This document shows positions 1-5,630 of a stretch of 6,480 nucleotides of DNA, piece after piece. Both the position numbers and the translations under genes were made by a program. The notes under the pieces were generated by a model. That model did not search any database, was not told where the DNA came from, and saw only the letters and a list, made by a program, of their open reading frames with translations. Numbering within the stretch: the stretch's first letter is position 1; each line of letters starts with the position of its first letter. Origin of the DNA: Domibacillus sp. (GTDB taxonomy: Bacteria > Bacillota > Bacilli > Bacillales > Domibacillaceae); NCBI GenBank assembly GCA_031177795.1, contig JAPSKG010000133.1, forward strand, positions 1-6,480, written 5' to 3'.

Positions 1-509
<509 letters not shown>

Positions 510-514
510 TATAG

Positions 515-940
<426 letters not shown>

Positions 941-949
941 GAATTGATG

Positions 950-976
950 AGCTGCCCGTCGATCGGGCAGCTTTTT
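950..976 (+). terminator. Intrinsic terminator of the atp operon
   Basis: A perfect 9-bp stem (950–958 with 964–972, arms AGCTGCCCG and CGGGCAGCT) closes a 5-nt loop. The T run is 972–976. It sits just after the atpC stop and should end the ATP synthase transcript. Confidence 0.92.
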
Positions 977-1004
977 CAATCTAGTAAACAAATTTGCATA
1001 TAAT
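975..1004 (+). promoter_or_regulatory. Possible sigma-A promoter for ywzB
   Basis: A perfect TATAAT lies at 999–1004, between the atp terminator and ywzB. The best -35 candidate, TTCAAT at 975–980, is a poor match with 18 nt spacing, and the TG at 995–996 is one base off an extended -10. A promoter is expected here because the terminator separates ywzB from atpC. The exact element is uncertain. Confidence 0.45.
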
Positions 1005-1025
1005 CTATAATAGGAGTCGTTCATT

Positions 1026-1262
1026 ATGATTGAGTCATTTGGCCAGGATGCGCTGATTAGCATGATTATGAGCTTGTTTTTTATTGGCCTGTCGTTTTGG
1101 GCGCTTCAAGCATTGCGCGTTGACCAGCTTCTGCGAAAAAACCAGGTGGCACGTGCACGCATTCTTTATTTACTGCTTGCTATCGCCGTTGGTTCTGCTG
1201 TAAGTGAGTTTTTTCTTGATTATTTGCTTTGGTCCCGTCAGCTCCCTTTAATGCTTCCGTAA
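1026..1262 (+). CDS. ywzB: DUF1146 family small membrane protein (YwzB-like)
   Basis: A 78-residue protein of unknown function resembling B. subtilis YwzB, which also follows the atp operon. Two hydrophobic helices are visible, at about residues 11–29 (ISMIMSLFFIGLSFWALQA) and 47–66 (LYLLLAIAVGSAVSEFFLDY). They are joined by a basic segment (LRVDQLLRKNQVARAR). The C-terminal FFLDYLLWSRQLP is the most family-like part. The ATG at 1026 is supported by AGGAG at 1012–1016 with 9 nt spacing. The helix pair with a positive inner loop suggests a small integral membrane protein with both ends outside, but that topology is an inference. It is flanked by the atp terminator upstream and a gene-free gap downstream. 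Membership of the family is well supported; no biochemical role can be read from the sequence. Confidence 0.9.
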   Translation: MIESFGQDALISMIMSLFFIGLSFWALQALRVDQLLRKNQVARARILYLLLAIAVGSAVSEFFLDYLLWSRQLPLMLP

Positions 1263-1426
1263 AATCAGTGTATTGACTTGCTTGCCTTTTCTATAAAAAT
1301 CAATTAAGTTGAATAAGGATATTTTTGAGAAAATTTTTTATTTTTGGTTTGGTATGTTGCTAGACGGGAAAAGAAAAAAGGATCGTTTTCTGGCATTTTC
1401 ACATTGTGTCTACAAAATGTGCTTTA

Positions 1427-1462
1427 TTTCACTTGTGAATTGCAGGTCGAGGATGGTAAACT
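1427..1462 (+). promoter_or_regulatory. Possible upstream murA promoter with palindrome over the -35
   Basis: An extended -10 (TGG then TAAACT, 1454–1462) lies 18 nt after TTGTGA at 1433–1438, a 4/6 match to the sigma-A -35. The perfect palindrome TTCACTTGTGAA (1428–1439) covers that -35, as a repressor operator would. A related TTTCACATTGTG lies at 1397–1408. Each element is weak alone, so this is a candidate only. Confidence 0.3.
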
Positions 1463-1511
1463 TTAAGAAGTTTTGTCGAAGGTGCAAAAGGACAGAGGAA
1501 AGGGCTGGAAC

Positions 1512-1540
1512 GTCAGTCCACTGATTTGAATATGTATAAT
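1512..1540 (+). promoter_or_regulatory. Possible sigma-A promoter close to murA
   Basis: A perfect TATAAT at 1535–1540 is followed 12 nt later by the murA ribosome site. The hexamer 17 nt upstream (GTCAGT, 1512–1517) is a poor -35. Position and -10 quality favour a real promoter with a leader of roughly 20 nt. The missing -35 leaves doubt. Confidence 0.45.
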
Positions 1541-1565
1541 AGAAAAGGACGCGGAGGGGAACAGT

Positions 1566-2855
1566 TTGGACAAAATTATCGTCCGCGGCGGCCGTCAGTT
1601 GAACGGAACCGTCAAAGTAGAAGGTGCAAAAAATTCGGTGCTTCCTGTTATAGCGGCAACTATGCTTGCTGAAGAGGGGCAGTGTGTCATTCGTGACGTG
1701 CCGACTTTATCAGATGTGTATACAATAAATGAAGTTTTGCGGCACTTAAACTGCGAAGTAACATTTGAAAACAATACTGTAATAGTAAATGCAACAAAAG
1801 AACTAGCAATTGAAGCGCCATTTGAATATGTTCGCAAAATGCGTGCTTCGGTGCTTGTTATGGGCGCACTTTTAGCACGGAACGGAAAAGCGCGTGTAGC
1901 TTTGCCGGGCGGATGTGCAATTGGCTCTCGCCCGATTGACCAGCATTTAAAAGGGTTTGAAGCAATGGGCGCTATGGTTCGTGTTGAAAATGGCTTTATT
2001 GAAGCCGAAACAACTGGACGCTTAAAAGGCGCGAAGATTTATTTGGATTTCCCGAGCGTTGGGGCAACCGAAAATATCATGACTGCAGCAGCTCTTGCAG
2101 AAGGCACAACCATCCTTGAAAACGCGGCAAAAGAACCGGAAATTGTAGACCTTGCAAATCTTATTAACAAAATGGGCGGCAAGGTTGTTGGCGCCGGAAC
2201 GGAAACGATCCGTATCGAAGGTGTTGATAAGTTGTTTGGTGCTGACCATGCCATTATTCCTGACCGTATTGAAGCGGGCACTTACATGACAGCAGCAGCC
2301 ATCACAGGAGGAAATGTTCTTGTAGAAGGTGCGGTTGCTGAGCACATGTCATCGCTTATTGCCAAAATGCGTGAAATGGGTGTTCAAGTAATTGAAGAAC
2401 AAAACGGTGTGCGTGTTATTGGACCTGAGAAACTAAAAGCGGTAGACATTAAAACAATGCCGCATCCTGGTTTCCCAACAGATATGCAATCACAAATGAT
2501 GGCTCTTATGCTGAAAGCAGAAGGCACAAGTGTGATTACTGAAACCGTATTTGAAAACCGCTTTATGCACGTAGAAGAATTCCGGCGCATGAATGCCAAT
2601 GCAAAAATTGAAGGCCGTTCGGTTATTATTGATGGGCCGTCTGATTTGCAGGGAGCTGAAGTAGCTGCTACCGATTTGCGTGCCGCTGCGGCTCTTATTA
2701 TTGCCGGTCTTGTGTCAGACGGTTATACTCGTGTAACGGAGCTTAAACATCTTGACCGCGGGTATGTGAATTTCCATGGCAAGCTAGCTCAACTGGGTGC
2801 TGACATTGAACGGGTAACAGAAACAGTGGAAACGCCAGTTACGGTGAAAAGCTGA
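1566..2855 (+). CDS. murA: UDP-N-acetylglucosamine 1-carboxyvinyltransferase
   Basis: MurA transfers the enolpyruvyl group of phosphoenolpyruvate to UDP-GlcNAc, the first committed step of peptidoglycan synthesis in the cytoplasm, and is the fosfomycin target. The 429 residues are full length (B. subtilis MurAA has 436). Key residues are visible: Lys22 in GAKNSVLPV, the PEP- and fosfomycin-binding Cys117 in [15 protein letters not shown], and the catalytic Asp306 in [11 protein letters not shown]. The RGG-LNG-V-V-GAKN opening and the ELKHLDRGY segment near the end are typical of the two-domain EPSP-synthase fold. The start is TTG at 1566, set by GGAGG at 1553–1557 with 8 nt spacing. The residues match MurAA (alongside spoIID) better than the paralogue MurAB. 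The Cys at 117 predicts fosfomycin sensitivity of the enzyme; that is inferred. A terminator follows. Confidence 0.97.
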   Translation: MDKIIVRGGRQLNGTVKVEGAKNSVLPVIAATMLAEEGQCVIRDVPTLSDVYTINEVLRHLNCEVTFENNTVIVNATKELAIEAPFEYVRKMRASVLVMGALLARNGKARVALPGGCAIGSRPIDQHLKGFEAMGAMVRVENGFIEAETTGRLKGAKIYLDFPSVGATENIMTAAALAEGTTILENAAKEPEIVDLANLINKMGGKVVGAGTETIRIEGVDKLFGADHAIIPDRIEAGTYMTAAAITGGNVLVEGAVAEHMSSLIAKMREMGVQVIEEQNGVRVIGPEKLKAVDIKTMPHPGFPTDMQSQMMALMLKAEGTSVITETVFENRFMHVEEFRRMNANAKIEGRSVIIDGPSDLQGAEVAATDLRAAAALIIAGLVSDGYTRVTELKHLDRGYVNFHGKLAQLGADIERVTETVETPVTVKS

Positions 2856-2885
2856 ATTTATTTTATTATTTTATTTATTTTCCGG

Positions 2886-2917
2886 AAAAGCCGCCTGCAG
2901 ATGCAGGCGGTTTTTTT
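2886..2917 (+). terminator. Intrinsic terminator after murA
   Basis: An 8-bp GC-rich stem, CCGCCTGC (2891–2898) with GCAGGCGG (2903–2910), has a 4-nt loop and is followed by seven Ts (2911–2917). The preceding AAAAG extends the pairing. It isolates murA from spoIID; the A run on the other side could also let it work on the minus strand. Confidence 0.93.
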
Positions 2918-2925
2918 ATGCACTG

Positions 2926-2953
2926 TCATAATTAGTATAGTCGCGCATATCCC
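2926..2953 (+). promoter_or_regulatory. Sigma-E type promoter of spoIID
   Basis: TCATAAT (2926–2932) matches six of seven positions of the sigma-E -35 (KMATATT). CATATCCC (2946–2953) matches the conserved CATA of the -10 (CATACAMT) after a 13-nt spacer. spoIID is a sigma-E gene in B. subtilis, and the murA terminator just upstream means it needs its own promoter. Start of transcription would be near 2960. Confidence 0.65.
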
Positions 2954-2980
2954 TTTTTATACAGCAAGGAGGGAATTTGT

Positions 2981-3910
2981 TTGAAAAAGCCGCTCTATGT
3001 CCTTTTTTTTATTTTAACCGCTGCAATCGCCATTCCAGCTGCTGGCTTGCTGTTAACAGAAAGCAAAGAGCCAACCGGGAAAAGGGAAGAAGAAGCGTCC
3101 GTTGAAGTGATACGGTCTGAAACACAAAAAACAGAAACTGTTCCATTAGAAGAGTATGTAGCAGGGGTAGTGGCTGCTGAAATGCCTGCTTCTTTTGAAA
3201 AAGAAGCATTAAAAGCACAAGCTGTAGCGGCAAGAACCTTTATTTTAAATCAAACCCTTGCTGGGTTGGATGTAACCGATACGGTTGATGACCAGGTATT
3301 TAAAGATGAAGAAGAATTAAAAAAACTGTGGGGTTCTGATTACAAGCAAAACAAGCAAAAAATTGAAGAAGCAGCCCGGGAAACAAAAGGAGAAGTGCTG
3401 GTTTACAATGGACAGCCCATTACAGCCGCTTTTTTTTCCTCCGGAAATGGGCAAACAGAAAATGCAGAAGATTACTGGCAATCCCCTCTTCCCTATCTGA
3501 TAAGTGTTTCAAGTCCCTGGGATGCTGAAGCACCAAATTATAAGCAGGAAATTTTACTGGAAAAAGAAATAGTGGAATCAAAGCTGGAAGCGGAACTGCC
3601 GGATTCAGGAAAAGTGGGAAAAGTTACTCAAAAAACAGAGGGCGGCCGGATAGCTGAAATGTCAATTGGCGGCAAAACGTTTACAGGCCGTGAAATTCGT
3701 GAAAAGCTGGATTTGCCATCAGCTGACTTTAAAATGGAGGTACTGGGAAATCAAGTGCTCGTTACAACAATAGGCTACGGCCATGGGGTGGGAATGAGCC
3801 AGTATGGCGCAAACGGAATGGCAAAAGAAGGGAAAACATATAAAGAAATAACAGCCCACTATTATCCTGGCGCAAATCTTGAATCTGCAACGGAATATTT
3901 GCCAGATTAA
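2981..3910 (+). CDS. spoIID: Stage II sporulation protein D, septal lytic transglycosylase
   Basis: SpoIID is a mother-cell membrane enzyme that, with SpoIIP and SpoIIM, degrades septal peptidoglycan so that the mother cell can engulf the forespore. It cleaves glycan strands whose stem peptides SpoIIP has removed. The 309 residues begin with a single N-terminal membrane anchor (about 5–26, LYVLFFILTAAIAIPAAGLLLT), followed by a charged linker and the SpoIID domain. The core motif VPLEEYVAGVVAAEMP lies at 55–69; Glu67 aligns with the catalytic Glu88 of B. subtilis. AFFSSGNGQTENAEDYW is the mid-domain signature, and GYGHGVGMSQYGANGMA (265–281) the C-terminal one. It is somewhat shorter than the 343-residue B. 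subtilis protein. The TTG start at 2981 is set by AAGGAGG at 2966–2972, 8 nt upstream. Transcription is probably sigma-E dependent. No + strand terminator follows directly. Confidence 0.96.
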   Translation: MKKPLYVLFFILTAAIAIPAAGLLLTESKEPTGKREEEASVEVIRSETQKTETVPLEEYVAGVVAAEMPASFEKEALKAQAVAARTFILNQTLAGLDVTDTVDDQVFKDEEELKKLWGSDYKQNKQKIEEAARETKGEVLVYNGQPITAAFFSSGNGQTENAEDYWQSPLPYLISVSSPWDAEAPNYKQEILLEKEIVESKLEAELPDSGKVGKVTQKTEGGRIAEMSIGGKTFTGREIREKLDLPSADFKMEVLGNQVLVTTIGYGHGVGMSQYGANGMAKEGKTYKEITAHYYPGANLESATEYLPD

Positions 3911-3919
3911 AAAATTCAT

Positions 3920-3949
3920 AAAAACACGCCCGCTTTTACTGCGGGCGTG
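3920..3949 (-). terminator. Terminator of the VanZ-family gene, overlapping its last codons
   Basis: A perfect 9-bp stem (3925–3933 with 3941–3949) has a 7-nt loop. The T run is on the minus strand (complement of 3920–3924); on the plus strand the stem is followed by CCCAATC, so it should end only minus-strand transcripts. The VanZ stop codon (3936–3938) lies in the loop, so the last codons form one stem arm. Confidence 0.8.
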
Positions 3950-4370
3950 CCCAATCACGAAAAACGGCCATCAAGCGGCCAAGGGATGATTTTTTTTCAA
4001 AATACATATATTTTACAACTAAAAAGGAAAGAAGAACGCCCGTAACATCTTTTATTGCGTCAATAAGTGTAGCAGAACGATAAGGAACAAATGCTTGATG
4101 AATTTCATCTGTTAAACCGTAAAACGCTGAGAAAATAGCAGCCGCCAGACTAATAAGCGGAGTGAAATTTCCATTTCCCAAAAAAGCCAAAACAATCAGC
4201 CCATATAAAATAGCGAACTCTACAACATGAAGGGACTCTTTAATAAGTAAATCTAATGTGTTATTTGGCAGGTCCATAATTGTATCGTGCGGAAGGCCGG
4301 ACAAAATCCAAATCGCAATCATGTAAGCAGCAGGCGCCAATATGGATAACAATCGAATCAATCTTTTCAT
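3936..4370 (-). CDS. VanZ-family membrane protein
   Basis: A 144-residue protein of the VanZ-like family. VanZ itself gives low-level teicoplanin resistance, but most chromosomal homologues have no known role. Four hydrophobic segments are visible, at about residues 6–24, 46–65, 70–87 and 105–123. The family signature is clear: KESLHVVEF around His48 and Glu51, then YGLTDEIHQAFVPYR (84–98) with Asp88, Glu89, His91 and Gln92, then Asp104 and Asp108 before the last helix. The ATG at 4370 has GGAGGT at 4381–4386 (minus strand) with 10 nt spacing. It is convergent with spoIID (25 nt between stops) and divergent from spoIIQ, so it is its own transcription unit, probably from the extended -10 at 4399–4407. 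B. subtilis has no such gene at this point. A wall or sporulation role is suggested only by the neighbours. Confidence 0.92.
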   Translation of the reverse strand: MKRLIRLLSILAPAAYMIAIWILSGLPHDTIMDLPNNTLDLLIKESLHVVEFAILYGLIVLAFLGNGNFTPLISLAAAIFSAFYGLTDEIHQAFVPYRSATLIDAIKDVTGVLLSFLVVKYMYFEKKSSLGRLMAVFRDWARPQ

Positions 4371-4398
4371 CTACTCCCCCACCTCCACCTCTTCTTTG

Positions 4399-4424
4399 AT
4401 TTTACCATTTCTTTTTCGTGTAAA
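4399..4424 (-). promoter_or_regulatory. Probable extended -10 promoter of the VanZ-family gene
   Basis: On the minus strand TGG-TAAAAT (4407 down to 4399) is a good extended -10. TTTACA (4424 down to 4419) resembles a -35, but the spacer is only 14 nt. Transcription would start near 4392, just ahead of the GGAGGT ribosome site. The promoter overlaps a plus-strand terminator hairpin. Confidence 0.55.
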
Positions 4425-4449
4425 CGCCTGTGTTTGTGGCGTTTTTTTT
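4422..4449 (+). terminator. Plus-strand terminator between the VanZ-family gene and spoIIQ
   Basis: A 7-bp stem (AAACGCC 4422–4428 with GGCGTTT 4438–4444) closes a 9-nt loop. The T run 4442–4449 supports the plus strand; on the minus strand the stem is followed by only three Ts. The nearest plus-strand gene upstream is spoIID, whose transcript would then cross the VanZ gene in antisense. It also insulates spoIIQ. Confidence 0.72.
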
Positions 4450-4477
4450 ACGATTTCAGGAACTTTCTTACATCGAT

Positions 4478-4507
4478 GTATAAAAAATCCTCGGCCTGTC
4501 CAAAATG
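4478..4507 (+). promoter_or_regulatory. Sigma-F type promoter of spoIIQ
   Basis: GTATA (4478–4482) is a perfect match to the forespore sigma-F -35 (GYATA). After exactly 15 nt, GTCCAAAATG (4498–4507) matches eight of ten positions of the -10 (GGNRANAMTR). spoIIQ is a known sigma-F gene in B. subtilis. The ATG at 4505 lies inside the -10, so it cannot be the translation start. Transcription should start near 4513. Confidence 0.75.
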
Positions 4508-4513
4508 GTTCGT

Positions 4514-4520
4514 GAGGTGA
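4514..4520 (+). promoter_or_regulatory. Ribosome binding site of spoIIQ
   Basis: GAGGTGA ends 5 nt before the ATG at 4526, while the in-frame ATG at 4505 has no such site. This selects 4526. If the sigma-F promoter call is right, the site is at the very 5' end of the mRNA. Confidence 0.8.
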
Positions 4521-4525
4521 TTACT

Positions 4526-5203
4526 ATGAAAGAGGGCGGCAAAAAAACTCTACCCCCTAAATTAAAAGACTTTTTTATGAAACGACGTGCATTACCTGCA
4601 ATCTATCTTGCTTGCGCCATTTTACTAATCTCAAGTTTGGTTTTTTATGAAGTCATGAAGCCATCAAAAAAAGAAGAGGCAACAGTTTCAGACCAGTCCG
4701 GGCAGCCTATTACCTTTGATGATTCAGCTGTTTCCGTAAACGGTACACCTGAAAAAATGATTATGCCAGTGGCTGCAGACGCCATAGTGAAAACTAGTTT
4801 TTATGATGAAAAAGCAAATGACTCCGAGCAGCAAAAAGCACTTATCGTCTACAACGATACTTATTATGAAAGTTCAGGTGTGGACTATGTATTGGAAAAC
4901 GGAAAAACATTTGCGGTTTCAGCTCCGTTATCCGGCAAGGTAGCAGATGTGCGAGAAGATGCTTTTCTTGGCAACTACATTGAAATCAATCATGGAAATG
5001 GTGTAGTCAGCACATTCCAGTCAGTAGCTGACATTCAAGTGAAAAAGGGCGACACGGTTAGTCAGGGCGAAAAACTCGGAGAAGCAGGGCGAAGTGTTTT
5101 GAACGAATCAGCAGGCATTCATGTTCATTACGAAATAGCAAAAGATGGCGAAGCGCTTAACCCGGCTTCCCTGTACGGAAAATCGGTGTCAGAATGGAAA
5201 TGA
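4526..5203 (+). CDS. spoIIQ: Stage II sporulation protein Q, forespore engulfment anchor
   Basis: SpoIIQ is made in the forespore and crosses its inner membrane. Its degenerate LytM/M23 domain binds SpoIIIAH from the mother cell, forming the channel and ratchet needed for engulfment and late forespore activity. The 225 residues include a basic N-terminus (KLKDFFMKRR), one membrane helix (about 24–41, PAIYLACAILLISSLVFY), a linker, then the LytM domain from about 105 to 215. GVDY (118–121) keeps the Asp of the first zinc motif, but the His two before the Gly is Ser116. The second motif is intact as HVHYEI (His199, His201). Without the first His the domain is probably not a peptidase, as in B. 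subtilis. The acidic, Ser-rich C-terminal tail of the 283-residue B. subtilis protein is absent. The start is 4526 (GAGGTGA upstream), not 4505. It has its own sigma-F promoter. Confidence 0.93.
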   Translation: MKEGGKKTLPPKLKDFFMKRRALPAIYLACAILLISSLVFYEVMKPSKKEEATVSDQSGQPITFDDSAVSVNGTPEKMIMPVAADAIVKTSFYDEKANDSEQQKALIVYNDTYYESSGVDYVLENGKTFAVSAPLSGKVADVREDAFLGNYIEINHGNGVVSTFQSVADIQVKKGDTVSQGEKLGEAGRSVLNESAGIHVHYEIAKDGEALNPASLYGKSVSEWK

Positions 5204-5230
5204 ATATTTCCCGGGGAATAAGCATATGGT
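5202..5230 (+). promoter_or_regulatory. Sigma-E type promoter of spoIIID
   Basis: GAATATT (5202–5208) matches the sigma-E -35 (KMATATT) at every position. After a 14-nt spacer, CATATGGT (5223–5230) keeps CATA and the final T of the -10 (CATACAMT). The -35 overlaps the last two bases of the spoIIQ stop codon. Start of transcription would be near 5237. spoIIID is a sigma-E gene in B. subtilis. Confidence 0.78.
5205..5220 (+). repeat. 16-nt inverted repeat in the spoIIID promoter spacer
   Basis: TATTTCCCGGGGAATA is a two-fold symmetric sequence with seven of eight pairs matching (5209/5216 is the exception). It overlaps the -35 and fills most of the spacer. The symmetry suits a dimeric DNA-binding protein; no specific protein is identified. 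Confidence 0.5.
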
Positions 5231-5247
5231 AGTAAAAAGAAATGGGT

Positions 5248-5316
5248 CTTCCTTAATCCGATGAAACCCCTGCTCGAACCATCAAACATCGCTCATCCCG
5301 TTTCCGGTGAAGGAGG
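5248..5316 (+). promoter_or_regulatory. Leader hairpin that could mask the spoIIID ribosome site
   Basis: Bases 5248–5261 can pair with 5303–5316 without bulges: 12 of 14 positions pair, two of them G·U, with mismatches at 5255/5309 and 5259/5305. The outer 7 bp bury the whole AAGGAGG ribosome site (5310–5316). B. subtilis spoIIID translation is known to depend on translating a small upstream frame (usd) that opens such a structure. The equivalent frame is unclear here; MGLP-stop at 5242–5256 covers most of the left arm. Confidence 0.4.
5312..5316 (+). promoter_or_regulatory. Ribosome binding site of spoIIID
   Basis: GGAGG lies 7 nt before GTG 5324, the codon matching the start of the B. subtilis protein. 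The in-frame GTG 5318 is only 1 nt away and too close. The upstream in-frame ATG 5261 has no ribosome site. Confidence 0.85.
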
Positions 5317-5323
5317 CGTGCGC

Positions 5324-5575
5324 GTGCGCGAATACATCAAAGAAAGAGCATTGAAGGCCGGCGAGTATATCGTCGAAACAAACAAAACCGTGCGGGACAT
5401 TGCAAAAGAATTCGGCATCTCAAAAAGCACCGTCCATAAGGACTTAACCGAGCGGCTTCCGGATTTAAACCCGGAACTGTCTGCCCGAGTCGAACATATT
5501 TTACACTACCACAAATCAATACGACACCTGCGTGGCGGCGAAGCAACAAAAGAAAAGTGGAGGTCCGCCAATTAA
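5324..5575 (+). CDS. spoIIID: Stage III sporulation protein D, mother-cell transcription regulator
   Basis: SpoIIID is a small DNA-binding protein that activates and represses many sigma-E genes in the mother cell and helps switch on sigma-K production. The 83 residues start at GTG and read VREYIKERALKAGEYIVETN. A helix-turn-helix follows at about 22–42 (TVRDIAKEFGISKSTVHKDL), nearly identical to the B. subtilis one. The conserved HYHKSIRHLRGGEATKEKW forms the basic C-terminal part that also contacts DNA. It is about ten residues shorter at the C-terminus than the 93-residue B. subtilis protein. Extending to the ATG at 5261 would add 21 residues (MKPLLEPSNIAHPVSGEGG and two more) not seen in the family and without a ribosome site. 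It lies 120 nt after spoIIQ, with its own sigma-E promoter, and the leader may restrain translation. Confidence 0.96.
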   Translation: MREYIKERALKAGEYIVETNKTVRDIAKEFGISKSTVHKDLTERLPDLNPELSARVEHILHYHKSIRHLRGGEATKEKWRSAN

Positions 5576-5630
5576 AAGCAAGCAGGGGCTTTTTTGTAAG
5601 CAGCGTTTTCGCTTACAAGAAAGCCCCTGT
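5574..5630 (+). terminator. Long hairpin and overlapping short hairpin after spoIIID
   Basis: A 19-bp stem with one G·U (5583–5601 with 5611–5629) closes a 9-nt loop and is followed by the modest T-rich TCTTATT. A shorter hairpin, AAAAGC (5574–5579) with GCTTTT (5588–5593), uses the same T run, overlaps the stop codon, and excludes the long one. The region very likely ends or greatly reduces spoIIID transcription. The long stem is nearly symmetric and may act on either strand. Confidence 0.75.

Larger units (their letters stand above)
1263..1565 (+). other. Gene-free gap between ywzB and murA (ywmB position in B. subtilis)
   Basis: About 300 nt with no convincing gene. B. subtilis has ywmB here, a secreted-type protein of over 200 residues, and nothing of that size or character is present. 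The stretch is AT-rich, with poly-T/A runs around 1321–1348. It holds a palindrome with a possible promoter (1427–1462) and a TATAAT just before murA (1535–1540). It probably forms the murA promoter region and leader. A frame open from TTG 1309 to 1524 lacks a ribosome site and has no protein-like pattern, so it is not called as a gene. Confidence 0.6.

Noticed and set aside
1273..1297. TTGACT and TATAAA after ywzB as a sigma-A promoter
   Set aside because: The spacer is only 13 nt, too short for sigma-A, and there is no gene close downstream.
1309..1524. Frame of 71 residues starting with TTG in the ywzB–murA gap
   Set aside because: No ribosome site before the TTG, an odd Phe-, Lys-, Arg- and Cys-rich composition, no recognisable family, and it overlaps promoter-like sequences.
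3925..3949. Hairpin after spoIID as the spoIID terminator
   Set aside because: On the plus strand it is followed by CCCAATC with no T run; the T run is on the other strand.
3966..3995. GGCC…GGCC hairpin followed by a T run as a plus-strand terminator for spoIID
   Set aside because: Only 4 bp, and the T run begins about ten bases after the stem. It is also coding sequence of the VanZ gene.
4505..4525. ATG 4505 as the spoIIQ start, seven residues longer
   Set aside because: No ribosome site, and the ATG is part of the sigma-F -10. ATG 4526 has GAGGTGA, and its protein start resembles B. subtilis SpoIIQ.
5226..5264. Twelve-codon frame from ATG 5226 whose stop overlaps ATG 5261 (ATGA), as a usd counterpart
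   Set aside because: Its ATG lies within the predicted sigma-E -10, so the frame would not be fully transcribed from that promoter.
5261..5323. ATG 5261 as the spoIIID start
   Set aside because: No ribosome site, and the extra 21 residues are not family-like. GTG 5324 has GGAGG at 7 nt and begins where the known protein begins. Kept only as a possible regulatory frame.
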